Positions 50,785-59,397 of a stretch of DNA of 64,000 nt are shown here, piece after piece. Source of the stretch: Microbacterium sp. BLY (GTDB lineage Bacteria > Actinomycetota > Actinomycetes > Actinomycetales > Microbacteriaceae); the NCBI RefSeq assembly GCF_017939615.1, contig NZ_JAGKSR010000001.1:744001-808000 (forward strand), in the 5' to 3' direction. How positions within the stretch are numbered: the first letter of the stretch is position 1; each line of letters opens with the position of its first letter. The notes under the pieces were generated by a model. The model ran no database searches. It had not been told where the DNA came from and saw nothing but the letters and a program-made list of their open reading frames with translations. The position numbers and the translations under genes were made by a program.

Positions 50785-52497
50785 ATGCGTACCTACGCGA
50801 AGCGCGTCCTCTGGGGCACGCTCATCGCCGGCGGGATCACCCTGCTCGGCGCGACGGCTGCGAACGCAGCCGAGACATCCGGAGACGACGGACTGCTCTC
50901 CGGCACCCAGGCCGTGGCGCCGATCACGGCCCCGATCACGGTCGTCGACAACGCGATCAGCGTGCTCGGCGATGCGGCAGCGGCACCCGCCCCTGCACCC
51001 GCACCCGCTCCGGCACCCGCCCCGGCACCGGCCCCCGCACCGGCACCCGCTCCGGCACCGCAGACCAGCGGCGCCGACGGCACCGCCTCCGGCACCCAGG
51101 CCGTGGTGACGGTGAACCTGCCCGTCACGGTGACGGACAACGCCGTCAGCCTCACCGACGACTCCTCGACCAGCACCCCGGCCGCCGCTCCTCCCCAGAG
51201 CGCGGCTCCCCAGGCCCCTGACGCGGCCGGGGTGCTTTCCCTCGACACGGACGGCCTGGAGGGCGTGCTCTCGGGCACCCAGGCCCTGGTGGCGGTCAAC
51301 GCGCCGGTGACCGTGTCGGACAACGCCATCTCGCTGCTCGGTGACTCCGAGTCGGCCGCCGAGGGAGAGAGCGCCGCAGCACCGGCGTCTGCTCCGGCGA
51401 CCGTGTCGAGCACCTCGGGCGAGGACGGCACCGCGAGCGGCACCCAGGTCGTCGCTCCGGTGACGGCCCCCATCGGCGTCACCGGCAACGCGATCTCGCT
51501 CCTCGATGACGCCACCGTCTCCGGCTCCACCGGTGGCTCCACTCCGACCGCACCGGCGGCCGGCGGCAGCACCACCGGCGGAGACGACAGCATCCTCGGC
51601 GGCTCGCAGGTGGTCGCGCCCGTGACGGCCCCCATCGGCCTCACCGGCAACGCCATCTCCGCCACCGACGACGCCACCGTCACCGGCACCACCGGCGGCA
51701 GCACCCCTGCACCGGCCGCACCCGCGACCGGGTCGACCACCTCGGGCGAGGACAGCACCGCGAGCGGGACGCAGGTCGTCGCTCCGGTGACGGCCCCCGT
51801 CACGGTGGGCGGCAACGCCATCTCGCTCCTCGGCGACAGCGATGTGTCCCGCACCGGCGGTAGCGCCAGCCCGACCGCACCTGCGGCCGGCGGCAGCACC
51901 ACCGGCGGAGACGACAGCATCCTCGGCGGCTCGCAGGTGGTCGCGCCCGTGACGGCCCCCATCGGCCTCACCGGCAACGCCATCTCCGTCACCGACGACG
52001 CCACCGTCACCGGCACCACCGGCGGCACCGCCCCCGCACCGGCCGCACCCGCGACCGGCGGCAGCACCACCGGCGGAGACGACAGCATCCTCGGCGGCAC
52101 CCAGCTGGAGCTCCCGGTGACGCTGCCGATCACGATCGGCGGGAACGCGATCTCCATCGTCGGTGAGAGCACGGTCACCGATCCGGGCACGAACCCCGGC
52201 ACGGACCCCGGCACGGACCCCGGCACCGACCCGGGTACGAACCCCGGAACCGACCCGGGCACGGACCCCGGCACCGACCCGGGCACGAACCCCGGAACCG
52301 ACCCCGGTACGAACACGGGAACGACCCCGAGCGCCGGCTCCGGCACGACCAGCATGCCCTGGGCTGCCGGTGCCGCCGCGACGGGGGAGGTCAGCGGTCT
52401 CGCGATGACCGGTGGCGCTCCCGCCGCGTGGATGTGGGTGCTGGCCGCCCTGCTGATGCTGGGAGGTGCGGGCCTGCTGCGCCGTCGCACGGCGTGA
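50785..52497 (+). CDS. Chaplin-like repeat surface protein with LAxTG sorting signal
   Basis: 570 residues. Signal peptide MRTYAKRVLWGTLIAGG…ANA. Eight repeats of about 37 residues follow the pattern (D/E)DGxxSGTQVVAPVTAPIxVxGNAISLLGD, matching the hydrophobic chaplin core (SGN…VPVxxPVxVxGNxVxVxG) but without cysteines. Spacers are Ala/Pro- and Gly/Ser/Thr-rich. Twelve (D/N)PGT tetrapeptides precede the C-terminal LAMTGG, a membrane helix and RRRTA, which is the form recognised by class E sortases. Wall-anchored amyloid-like or surface-hydrophobicity protein is the likely role. No sortase gene is in the window. AGGAGA precedes the ATG. Confidence 0.8.
   Translation: MRTYAKRVLWGTLIAGGITLLGATAANAAETSGDDGLLSGTQAVAPITAPITVVDNAISVLGDAAAAPAPAPAPAPAPAPAPAPAPAPAPAPQTSGADGTASGTQAVVTVNLPVTVTDNAVSLTDDSSTSTPAAAPPQSAAPQAPDAAGVLSLDTDGLEGVLSGTQALVAVNAPVTVSDNAISLLGDSESAAEGESAAAPASAPATVSSTSGEDGTASGTQVVAPVTAPIGVTGNAISLLDDATVSGSTGGSTPTAPAAGGSTTGGDDSILGGSQVVAPVTAPIGLTGNAISATDDATVTGTTGGSTPAPAAPATGSTTSGEDSTASGTQVVAPVTAPVTVGGNAISLLGDSDVSRTGGSASPTAPAAGGSTTGGDDSILGGSQVVAPVTAPIGLTGNAISVTDDATVTGTTGGTAPAPAAPATGGSTTGGDDSILGGTQLELPVTLPITIGGNAISIVGESTVTDPGTNPGTDPGTDPGTDPGTNPGTDPGTDPGTDPGTNPGTDPGTNTGTTPSAGSGTTSMPWAAGAAATGEVSGLAMTGGAPAAWMWVLAALLMLGGAGLLRRRTA
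50983..51060 (+). repeat. Ala-Pro coding hexanucleotide repeat
   Basis: About twelve degenerate GCNCCN units encode (AP)n between chaplin-like repeats 1 and 2. Length variation between strains is likely. Confidence 0.8.
51556..52032 (+). repeat. Near-identical 150-base blocks, 327-base period
   Basis: Bases 51556-51705 and 51883-52032 differ at very few positions and encode chaplin-like repeats 5 and 7. This indicates recent duplication or gene conversion. Confidence 0.8.
52180..52323 (+). repeat. Twelve 12-base tandem repeats
   Basis: The repeats encode (D/N)PGT units as a wall-spanning stalk before the sorting signal. Confidence 0.85.
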
Positions 52498-52621
52498 GCG
52501 CTGAGCCCCGGCGGCGGCGATTCCTCGGGGGAGGAGACTCGCCCCCGCCGGTGCGCGGCAGCGTCCGTTCGAACGGTGCAGCTGGCTGCACCGCTGCCGA
52601 CCCTGACCGCCGCGCAAGTGG

Positions 52622-52656
52622 CGGATGCCCCGCGGTCCCCCACCGCGGGGCATCCG
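52622..52656. terminator. Strong hairpin terminator
   Basis: Perfect 15-bp stem (CGGATGCCCCGCGGT and complement) with a 5-base loop between the chaplin-like gene and the convergent cupin gene. Confidence 0.85.
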
Positions 52657-52687
52657 TGCGCCCGATTCCGGCCGGAACCGCTCGCGG

Positions 52688-53053
52688 CTAGGAGAGCTCT
52701 CGCAGGGCCGCGGTCATGTCGCCGCCCGCGTCCCCCGTGTTGACGGTGCCCTTCGGCTCGATGAGGATCGCCTGCACCTCGCCCTCGGCCTTCGGGCAAT
52801 GTTCAACGCCCCGAGGAACGACGAAGACATCGTTCGGGTTCAGGACCACATCCCGGTCCCGCAACTGGATCGTCAGCCGGCCGCTCACCACGAGGAACAG
52901 CTCGTCGGTCTCCGGGTGCGTGTGCCACACGAACTCGCCCTGCAGCTTCACGACCTTCACGTCGTAGTCGTTGACGCTCGTGAGCCGGTGCGGCTGCCAG
53001 TGCTCATGGATGGTGGAGAGGGCTTCCTGCACATTGCGAACGTCATCCGTCAT
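52688..53053 (-). CDS. Small single-domain cupin protein
   Basis: 121 residues from MTDDVRNVQEALSTIHEHW. The cupin motifs are GEFVWHTHPETDELFLVVSG (metal-binding His-x-His and Glu) and PRGVEHCP (second His). It probably binds a transition metal; enzymatic role and substrate are unknown. It is separated from rplI by the operon terminator. Confidence 0.85.
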   Translation of the reverse strand: MTDDVRNVQEALSTIHEHWQPHRLTSVNDYDVKVVKLQGEFVWHTHPETDELFLVVSGRLTIQLRDRDVVLNPNDVFVVPRGVEHCPKAEGEVQAILIEPKGTVNTGDAGGDMTAALRELS

Positions 53054-53072
53054 GAGGAGAAGCCTAGGATGA

Positions 53073-53108
53073 CGAAAGCCCCCCGTCCCGAAGGACAGGG
53101 GGCTTTCG
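53073..53108. terminator. Terminator of the rpsF-ssb-rpsR-rplI operon
   Basis: Arms CGAAAGCCCCC and GGGGGCTTTCG with inner GTCC/GGAC, 13 bases after the rplI stop on the minus strand. It can also serve the end of the region in the other direction. Confidence 0.85.
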
Positions 53109-53120
53109 ACGCATCGTGCC

Positions 53121-53573
53121 TTACTTGGCGGCGATGACCTGCAGCGTGATGACCGCGGTGACGTCCTCGTGCAGACGCACGGTCGCCTCGTGCTCACCGG
53201 TCACCTTGATGGGCGACGTGATGTGCACCTTGCGCTTGTCGATCGAACCGAGGCCCGCAGCCGTGACGGCCTCCGCGACGTCGGCGGTCTTCACCGAGCC
53301 GAACAGACGGCCTTCCTTGCCGGCCTTCACCGCGAGGCGCACCTTGGTGCCCTCGAGCGTGTTCTTCAGCGCCACGGCCTCGTCGCGGTCGTGGATCGCG
53401 CGTGCCTGACGCGCGGCCTGGATCGACGCGACCTGCTTTTCGCCACCACGGGTCCACGCCGTAGCGAAGCCCTGGGGGATGAGGTAGTTGCGGGCGTACC
53501 CGTTCTTGACCTCGACCACGTCACCGGCGCTACCCAGCCCGGCGACCTCGTTCGTGAGAATCAGCTTTGCCAT
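53121..53573 (-). CDS. rplI: 50S ribosomal protein L9
   Basis: 150 residues. [33 protein letters not shown] is the N-terminal signature, followed by the long central helix and the C-terminal domain ending [10 protein letters not shown]. Last gene of the rpsF operon, 11 bases after rpsR. Confidence 0.97.
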   Translation of the reverse strand: MAKLILTNEVAGLGSAGDVVEVKNGYARNYLIPQGFATAWTRGGEKQVASIQAARQARAIHDRDEAVALKNTLEGTKVRLAVKAGKEGRLFGSVKTADVAEAVTAAGLGSIDKRKVHITSPIKVTGEHEATVRLHEDVTAVITLQVIAAK

Positions 53574-53584
53574 CTCAGTACCCC

Positions 53585-53839
53585 TTACCGGCCGGCGCCA
53601 GCGTAGGGCAGGAGCGCCATCTCGCGCGCGTTCTTGATCGCGGTAGCGATCAGACGCTGCTCCTGCACCGACACACCGGTGATGCGACGGGCACGGATCT
53701 TGCCGCGCTCCGACACGAACTTGCGGAGGGTGGCGACATCCTTGTAATCGATGACCCCGACCCGGATGGACTTCGCGGGAGCGGTGGGCTTGCCACCCTT
53801 CCGCGGCTTGCGGCGGTCGCCGCTCGACTTTCCAGCCAT
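53585..53839 (-). CDS. rpsR: 30S ribosomal protein S18
   Basis: 84 residues. [50 protein letters not shown] is the S18 core (given as family features). The N-terminal cysteines that bind zinc in some S18 paralogues are absent, so this is the zinc-free form. AAGGAAAAAC precedes the ATG. Confidence 0.97.
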   Translation of the reverse strand: MAGKSSGDRRKPRKGGKPTAPAKSIRVGVIDYKDVATLRKFVSERGKIRARRITGVSVQEQRLIATAIKNAREMALLPYAGAGR

Positions 53840-53910
53840 TGTTTTTCCTTAGTGATGAGCGGGGTGCGGCCCTTCGACAAGCTCAGGGACCCACCCGTGA
53901 AGAAGTGTTT

Positions 53911-54411
53911 TCAGAAGGGGGTGTCGTCGCCGAAGCTGCCCGGAGTGCTCCAGGCATCGGCGCTGGTCGACGAGCCGGGAGTGGACCACGGCTCCTCCGA
54001 CACCTGCTGCTGCTGCGCGGGACGGGACTGTCCGCCGCCCCCGCCCGAAGCCGCACGGGTGACCTGCGCGGTCGCGTACCGAAGCGAGGGGCCGATCTCG
54101 TCGACCTCCAGCTCGATCGCGGTGCGCTGGTTGCCCTCGCGGTCCTGGTAGGAGCGCTGACGCAGACGGCCCTGCGCGATCACGCGCATGCCCTTGGTGA
54201 GCGAGCCCGCCACGTGCTCGGCGAACTCGCGCCACACCGACGCCCGGAGGAACAGCGCTTCGCCGTCCTTCCACTCGTTCGCGGCACGGTCGAAGTTGCG
54301 AGGCGTCGATGCGATGGTGAAGTTCGCCACCGGCAGCCCGTTCTGCGTGTAGCGCAGCTCGGGGTCGGCGGTGAGGTTGCCCACCACGGTGATGACGGTT
54401 TCGCCGGCCAT
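53911..54411 (-). CDS. ssb: Single-stranded DNA-binding protein
   Basis: 166 residues. An OB fold ([41 protein letters not shown]) is followed by a Gly/Gln/Ser-rich linker and the acidic tip DDTPF, which recruits partner proteins. It coats single-stranded DNA in replication and repair. Lies five bases after rpsF. Confidence 0.97.
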   Translation of the reverse strand: MAGETVITVVGNLTADPELRYTQNGLPVANFTIASTPRNFDRAANEWKDGEALFLRASVWREFAEHVAGSLTKGMRVIAQGRLRQRSYQDREGNQRTAIELEVDEIGPSLRYATAQVTRAASGGGGGQSRPAQQQQVSEEPWSTPGSSTSADAWSTPGSFGDDTPF

Positions 54412-54416
54412 GAGAC

Positions 54417-54785
54417 TTAGGCCTTCGCAGCCTTGGCGGCCTTGCGGGCAGCCTTCTCTTCGGAGCGCTTGGCCTCGGAAGCGATCATCGCCTGAGCCTC
54501 TTCGGCGCGGAGCACCTTGGTGCGCATGATCTGCTCGTTCAGCTTGAGCTGACGGTCGAGCTCCTGCGTGGCGGCGCTGGTCGCGGTGAAGTTGACGACG
54601 GCGTAGATGCCCTCGGTCTTCTTCTGGATCTCGTAGGCGAGACGGCGCTTGCCCCAGATGTCGACGTTCTCGATCGAGCCACCATCGTTGGTGATGACCT
54701 TCAGGAACTTGTCGAGCGTCGGGGCGACCTGGCGCTCGTCGATCTCGGGGGTCAGAATGACCATGAGTTCGTACTGGTGCGTCAC
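54417..54785 (-). CDS. rpsF: 30S ribosomal protein S6
   Basis: 122 residues. [27 protein letters not shown] and [23 protein letters not shown] are diagnostic, with an Ala/Lys-rich C-terminal tail. The GTG start is supported by AAGGAGGTGG just upstream. First gene of the operon; S6 pairs with S18 in the ribosome. Confidence 0.97.
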   Translation of the reverse strand: MTHQYELMVILTPEIDERQVAPTLDKFLKVITNDGGSIENVDIWGKRRLAYEIQKKTEGIYAVVNFTATSAATQELDRQLKLNEQIMRTKVLRAEEAQAMIASEAKRSEEKAARKAAKAAKA

Positions 54786-55010
54786 TTACCCACCTCCTTC
54801 GGACTAGAACGGCTCTCGGGACTTTCCCGGGAGCAGGAGGGTGTGTGCACGTGTCCGCCGTGGGCACCCGAGTGGGTGCCGGAAGGCAGACAACCTGCAC
54901 AGTCTAGCGGAGAATCCTCGGAGTTGCCTCCCGCGGATCCCGACGGATCTTGGCATGCTGGAGGGCGTGCCTGGTGACGGTCATCGGCACAGGACCTGGA
55001 GGGGGGCGCC

Positions 55011-55715
55011 ATGCGCGTCAACAAGTGGGGGGTCGGCGTCGTGCTCGCCGCCGCCGTCATGCTCACCGGCTGCACGGCGGGAGCGTCGGACAAGCCGGCG
55101 GAATCGAAGCCGAGCGGAGCCGCGTCGCAGGAGGCCGAAGCGCCGTCCAGCGACTGCCCCGAGCTCAGCGAGGGCGCATCGGTCGACGGCTCGGCGCTCG
55201 GTGCCTGCATCGCCGAGGCCATGACCGACACCGCCGGCTACGCCGCCAAGACCACCGTGATGGGCATGGAGTCCACCACGCGCTTCAACCCGTCCGAGAA
55301 GGCTCTCGAGTCGCTCTCCCCGATGGGCTCGATCGTCGCGATCGGCGACGACGTGTGGGTGAAGTCGCCGTCGAGCGACTGGCAGACGGCCGACCCGTCG
55401 TCGAGCGACCCGATCATCGCCGGCCTCAGCACCACCGCGAAGGACGTCACCGCGATGGACCCCGCCGAGACGGCGAAGGCCATCACGGGCGAGTTCACCG
55501 TGACCGGCACCGGCGAGCGCCTTGGCCAGAAGGTCTACCTGGTGAGCGGTTCGGTCGAGCAGGGCGGCACCCCGGTCGACGTCGTGTTCGAGGTCACCGA
55601 CGACTACGTCAACCTCGCCTCCACCAGCTCCGCCACGGTCGAGGGACAGTCGTTCGACATCGCCCTCGAGATCACCGAGTGGGACGTGAAGCAGGACATC
55701 GTCGCGCCGCTCTGA
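55011..55715 (+). CDS. Lipoprotein, LppX/LprAFG-like
   Basis: 234 residues. The signal peptide ends in the lipobox MLTGC (Cys21). After a low-complexity Ser/Pro/Glu linker the mature part has the two-half beta pattern (AYAAKTTVMGMESTTRFNPSEKALESLSPMG, WVKSPSSDWQ, VYLVSGSVEQGGTPVDVVFEV) of LppX/LprG-type or similar lipoproteins that bind lipids; the match is by overall layout. GGAGGGG precedes the ATG. It is divergent from rpsF. Confidence 0.8.
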   Translation: MRVNKWGVGVVLAAAVMLTGCTAGASDKPAESKPSGAASQEAEAPSSDCPELSEGASVDGSALGACIAEAMTDTAGYAAKTTVMGMESTTRFNPSEKALESLSPMGSIVAIGDDVWVKSPSSDWQTADPSSSDPIIAGLSTTAKDVTAMDPAETAKAITGEFTVTGTGERLGQKVYLVSGSVEQGGTPVDVVFEVTDDYVNLASTSSATVEGQSFDIALEITEWDVKQDIVAPL

Positions 55716-55728
55716 TCGGACGAGACAC

Positions 55729-55762
55729 GCGAAGGGCCGGAGCGCACGCTCCGGCCCTTCGC
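55729..55762. terminator. Bidirectional hairpin terminator
   Basis: Perfect stem of 15 bp or more (GCGAAGGGCCGGAGC) with a tiny loop, between the lipoprotein (+) and the peptide-transport operon (-). Confidence 0.9.
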
Positions 55763-55773
55763 TGTATCCGGCG

Positions 55774-56613
55774 TCAGTAGGCGACGGGAGGCACCTCGGC
55801 CCAGACCGCGCGGTCGTCGGCGGAGGGGGCATCGGGGATGCGGCCGGTGCCGTCCGGTTCCGGGATCGCGGCGAGCAGCGCCTGCGTATAGGGATGACGC
55901 GGCGCCGCCCACAGCTCGTCGGTGGGCCCGGATTCGAGAACCCGCCCGCCGAACATCACGAAAGTGCGGTCGGCGATGCGACGCACGACGGCGAGGTCGT
56001 GGGAGATGAAGAGCATCCCGGCACCGGACTCCGCCACGAGGTCGCGCATGAGTCCCGCGACACTCGTCTGCGTGGAGGCGTCGAGCGCGGAGATGGGCTC
56101 GTCGGCCACGAGCAGGGAGGGCCGCGCGGCGAGTGCTCGGGCGATCGCGATGCGCTGCTTCTGACCGCCGGAGAACTGGTGCGGGAAGCGGGTGCGCACC
56201 GCCGCGGGCAGTCCCACGCGCTCCAGCCACTCCTCCACGGTGGAGCCGGCGGCACCGCGCGCGCGAGCGGTCGCGATGCCGTCGGAGATCTGGTCGCCGA
56301 TCCGCCGTCGCGGGTTCAGCGAGGTCGCCGGGTCCTGGAAGACCATCTGGATGCCGGTGAGTGCCGTCGCGCGCCGACGGATGCCCAGCGGCGCGACGGG
56401 GGCACCGCGGAACGACACGGTTCCGGCGGCGGTCTTCTCGATGCCGACGACGGCGCGGGCCAGGCTCGACTTACCGCTGCCGGACTCGCCCACGAGGGCG
56501 ACCGTCTCACCGGCCGCCACGCTCAGCGAGACGCCGTTCACCGCGATCACGGGCGGGTTGCCGGGGTAGCGCACCACCACGTCGCGCGCGTCGAGGACGC
56601 TGACCTCACTCAT
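55774..56613 (-). CDS. Peptide ABC transporter ATPase, DppF/OppF type
   Basis: 279 residues. Walker A GESGSGKSS, Q loop MVFQDPATSLNPR, signature FSGGQKQRIAIARAL, Walker B LLVADEPISALD, H loop FISHDLAVV. C-terminal extension PYTQALLAAIPEPDG is the oligopeptide-type tail. Last gene of the five-gene operon; starts inside the end of the preceding ATPase gene (8-base overlap). Confidence 0.93.
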   Translation of the reverse strand: MSEVSVLDARDVVVRYPGNPPVIAVNGVSLSVAAGETVALVGESGSGKSSLARAVVGIEKTAAGTVSFRGAPVAPLGIRRRATALTGIQMVFQDPATSLNPRRRIGDQISDGIATARARGAAGSTVEEWLERVGLPAAVRTRFPHQFSGGQKQRIAIARALAARPSLLVADEPISALDASTQTSVAGLMRDLVAESGAGMLFISHDLAVVRRIADRTFVMFGGRVLESGPTDELWAAPRHPYTQALLAAIPEPDGTGRIPDAPSADDRAVWAEVPPVAY

Positions 56614-57421
56614 CCGCGGCCTCCTCCGGGCTCTCGTCGATGCGCGACCCGGGCAGGGCGGCGAGCAGCATGCGCGTGTACTCGTGCTGCGGGTCGCGGA
56701 ACAGCGTCTCCCGATCGGCGAGCTCGACGATGCGGCCGTCCTTCATCACAGCCACGGTGTCGGCGATCGCGCTCATCACGCCCAGATCGTGCGTCACCAG
56801 CAGGACCGCGAGGTTCCGCTCGGTCGCGAGATCCCGCAGCAGCTTCAGGATGCCCGCCTGCACGGTCACGTCGAGGGCGGTCGTCGGCTCGTCCGCGAGC
56901 AGCACCTCCGGGTCGCACGCGAGGGCGCACGCGATCGCGATGCGCTGTCGCTGTCCGCCGGAGAACTGGTGCGGATACCGCTTCAACGCCTCCACCGGAT
57001 TCGGCACCTGGACGGTCTGGAGCAGCTCCACCGCCCGGTCGCGCGCGGCCGCGCCCTTGAGTCCGAGGTGCACGCGCATGTGGTCGGTGAGCTGGCGGCC
57101 CACCGGCAGCTGCGGGTGCAGCGAGGCCGACGGATCCTGGAAGACCATCGCGATGCGCTTCCCGCGGATGCGGTTGAACCCGCGTCGGGTGCGGCCGACG
57201 AGCTCCTCCCCCGCGAGGAGGATGGAGCCGCCGGTCTTCGCCTGCCGCGGAAGCAGCCCGAGCACCGCAAGAGACGTGAGCGTCTTGCCGGAGCCGGACT
57301 CCCCCGCGAGCCCGTGGATGCGCCCGGGTTCGAGCTCGAGCGACACCCCCTGGACGAGCGGGCGGCCGATGTCGATCGTGAGGTCGCAGATGCTGAGCGC
57401 GGCCGTGGTCTGCGCGGTCAT
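56606..57421 (-). CDS. Peptide ABC transporter ATPase, DppD/OppD type
   Basis: 271 residues. Walker A GESGSGKTL, Q loop MVFQDPSASLHPQ, signature FSGGQRQRIAIACAL, Walker B LLADEPTTALD and H loop VTHDLGVM, plus the HEYTRMLLAALPG tail. Energises import with its partner DppF. The start overlaps the permease stop (ATGA). Confidence 0.93.
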   Translation of the reverse strand: MTAQTTAALSICDLTIDIGRPLVQGVSLELEPGRIHGLAGESGSGKTLTSLAVLGLLPRQAKTGGSILLAGEELVGRTRRGFNRIRGKRIAMVFQDPSASLHPQLPVGRQLTDHMRVHLGLKGAAARDRAVELLQTVQVPNPVEALKRYPHQFSGGQRQRIAIACALACDPEVLLADEPTTALDVTVQAGILKLLRDLATERNLAVLLVTHDLGVMSAIADTVAVMKDGRIVELADRETLFRDPQHEYTRMLLAALPGSRIDESPEEAADE

Positions 57422-58329
57422 GCGGGCACCCCCGTCGCGGAGGCCTTGTGCTCGGCCTCTTTCTCGTGCGTCATCTCGGCGGTCGGGTCGAGCACGTCGC
57501 GCATCGCGTCGCCGAGGAAGTTGAAGGCGAGGACCACGGTGAGGATCGCGAGGCCGGGGAAGACTCCGAGCCACCAGGCGTCGAAGTTCTGCATCGCCCC
57601 GGAGATCATCGACCCCCACTCCGCCGTCGGCGGCTGCGCGCCGAGACCGAGGAAGGAGAGGCCGGAGAGGAGCAGGATCGCGGCGCCGATGTCGAGCGTC
57701 GCGAGCACGAGGACCGGGCCGGCGATGTTCGGAAGGATGTCGACGAAGAGCGTCCGCAGCGGCGAGTGGCCGAGCAGGCGGCCCGCGATGACGTAGTTCT
57801 GTCCGCGGAGGCCGAGCACGATGCTCCGCGTGACGCGGGCGTACTGCGGCCACGACACGACGATCGCGGCGATGACGGCGTTGAACAGCGAGGGACCGAG
57901 CGAGGCCGCCACGACCATCGCGAGGATCACGGTCGGGAACGCCATGAAGAGGTCGGTGATGCGCATGAGCGTCTCGTCGACGGCGCGCCCGAAGTACCCG
58001 GCGACCGCGCCGATGAGGGTGCCGATGATGAGGGCGGCGATCACGAGCATGAGGGCGAGCGGCAGGCTGACCGTCGCGCCGGTCATCAGGCGCGAGAAGA
58101 TGTCGCGGCCGTTGCCGTCCGTGCCGAGGATCGTGTCGATGCCCGGCGGCTGCAGACGCGGCAGCACCTGCGCGTTCGGCGGGTACGGCACCCACCACTG
58201 CGCGGTGAACGCCACGATGATCCACGCACCGGCGATGACGGTGCCGATGATGCCGAGCGGCGTGCGCCAGGCACGGGGCCAGCGGAACCGGAAGCGTCCG
58301 GCGGGGGTCGCGGCGGCGATGCGGCTCAT
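57418..58329 (-). CDS. Peptide ABC transporter permease, DppC/OppC type
   Basis: 303 residues. LGTDGNGRDIFSRLMTGATVSL is the DppC signature near the N-terminus, SLPLALMLVIAALIIGTLIGAVAGYFG a membrane region, and the EAA-type loop is present (LLGHSPLRTLFVDILPN). Inner-membrane channel subunit. Overlaps both neighbours by four bases. Confidence 0.93.
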   Translation of the reverse strand: MSRIAAATPAGRFRFRWPRAWRTPLGIIGTVIAGAWIIVAFTAQWWVPYPPNAQVLPRLQPPGIDTILGTDGNGRDIFSRLMTGATVSLPLALMLVIAALIIGTLIGAVAGYFGRAVDETLMRITDLFMAFPTVILAMVVAASLGPSLFNAVIAAIVVSWPQYARVTRSIVLGLRGQNYVIAGRLLGHSPLRTLFVDILPNIAGPVLVLATLDIGAAILLLSGLSFLGLGAQPPTAEWGSMISGAMQNFDAWWLGVFPGLAILTVVLAFNFLGDAMRDVLDPTAEMTHEKEAEHKASATGVPA

Positions 58330-59387
58330 GCGATCCTCACTCTCGGGTCGAGCACGCCGTAGAGCAGGTCGACGATGAAGTTGATGAGGAGGTAGATGAC
58401 GCCGACCACGAGACCGACGCCCATGATGCCGGGGAGGTCGAGGTTCGCGGCGGAGTTGTAGGCGTACGTGCCCAGGCCCGGCCAGGCGAACACCGACTCG
58501 ACGAGCACCGTTCCGGAGAGCAGGGCACCGAACGCGACACCCACCACGGTGAGGATCGGCAGCGATGCGCCGCGGAGCACGTAGTCGAGGATGACGCGCA
58601 TCGCCGGCAGGCCCTTGGCCCTGGCCGCGCGCACGTAGTCGCTGCCGAGGACCTCGAGCACCGAGGTGCGGATGAAGCGGGTCAGCAGTCCGATGGTGAC
58701 GAGCGAGAGCACCATCACCGGCAGCGCGAGGTGAGCGAGGGCGTCGAAGAAGCCGACCGCGTCGCCGTTCAGGAGGTAGTCGACCGTGTAGAGCCCGGTC
58801 ACGCGCGGCGGCGGGGTGATCGACGGCGAGATGCGCCCGGAGCCCGGCGCGATGCGCAGCTCCAGGAAGAAGACGTAGAAGCTGACCAGCGCGAGCCAGA
58901 AGGTCGGGACGCTGAGCCCGACGAGCGTGACGACGCGGATGACCTGGTCGGTGACGAGCCCCCGGCGGTAGGCCGCGAGCGTGCCGAGCACGATGCTGAC
59001 CGCGAGGCTGACGATGATCGCGCCGATCGCGATCTCGATCGTCGCGGGCACCGCGGTGGCGAGGTCGCTGGTGACCGGGCGTCCGGTCACCAGCGACGTG
59101 CCGAGGTCCCCGCGGAGCAGGTTCCCCATATAGATGAAGTACTGCACGAACAGTGGCTGGTCGAGTCCGTTCGCCTTGATGAACGCCTCGCGCGTCGCGG
59201 GGTTCTGCGACGCGCCCTCACCGAGCGCGGCCGAGACCGGGTCTCCCGGCACCAGGTTGGTGAGCGCGAACGTGACGACGGTCACGCCCACCAACAGGAG
59301 CAGAGAGGTCCCGGCCCGCCGCAGCAGGTATCCGACGAGAGGCGAGCGGCGCCGCTGCGCCTGCCTCTGCACGGCCACTGTCGTCAT
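58326..59387 (-). CDS. Peptide ABC transporter permease, DppB/OppB type
   Basis: 353 residues. LLRRAGTSLLLLVGVTVVTFALTNLVPGDP is the typical start, with LDYVLRGASLPILTVVGVAFGALLSGTVLVESVFAWPGLG as the conserved C-terminal region. Six membrane segments expected. Pairs with DppC; its start is ten bases after the binding-protein stop. Confidence 0.93.
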   Translation of the reverse strand: MTTVAVQRQAQRRRSPLVGYLLRRAGTSLLLLVGVTVVTFALTNLVPGDPVSAALGEGASQNPATREAFIKANGLDQPLFVQYFIYMGNLLRGDLGTSLVTGRPVTSDLATAVPATIEIAIGAIIVSLAVSIVLGTLAAYRRGLVTDQVIRVVTLVGLSVPTFWLALVSFYVFFLELRIAPGSGRISPSITPPPRVTGLYTVDYLLNGDAVGFFDALAHLALPVMVLSLVTIGLLTRFIRTSVLEVLGSDYVRAARAKGLPAMRVILDYVLRGASLPILTVVGVAFGALLSGTVLVESVFAWPGLGTYAYNSAANLDLPGIMGVGLVVGVIYLLINFIVDLLYGVLDPRVRIA

Positions 59388-59397
59388 GGCGGTCCGC

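Noticed and set aside
52180..52323. Regular 12-base repeats that look like a CRISPR-type or minisatellite array
   Set aside because: Unit length is 12, without spacers, in frame, and encodes (D/N)PGT tetrapeptides of the surface protein.
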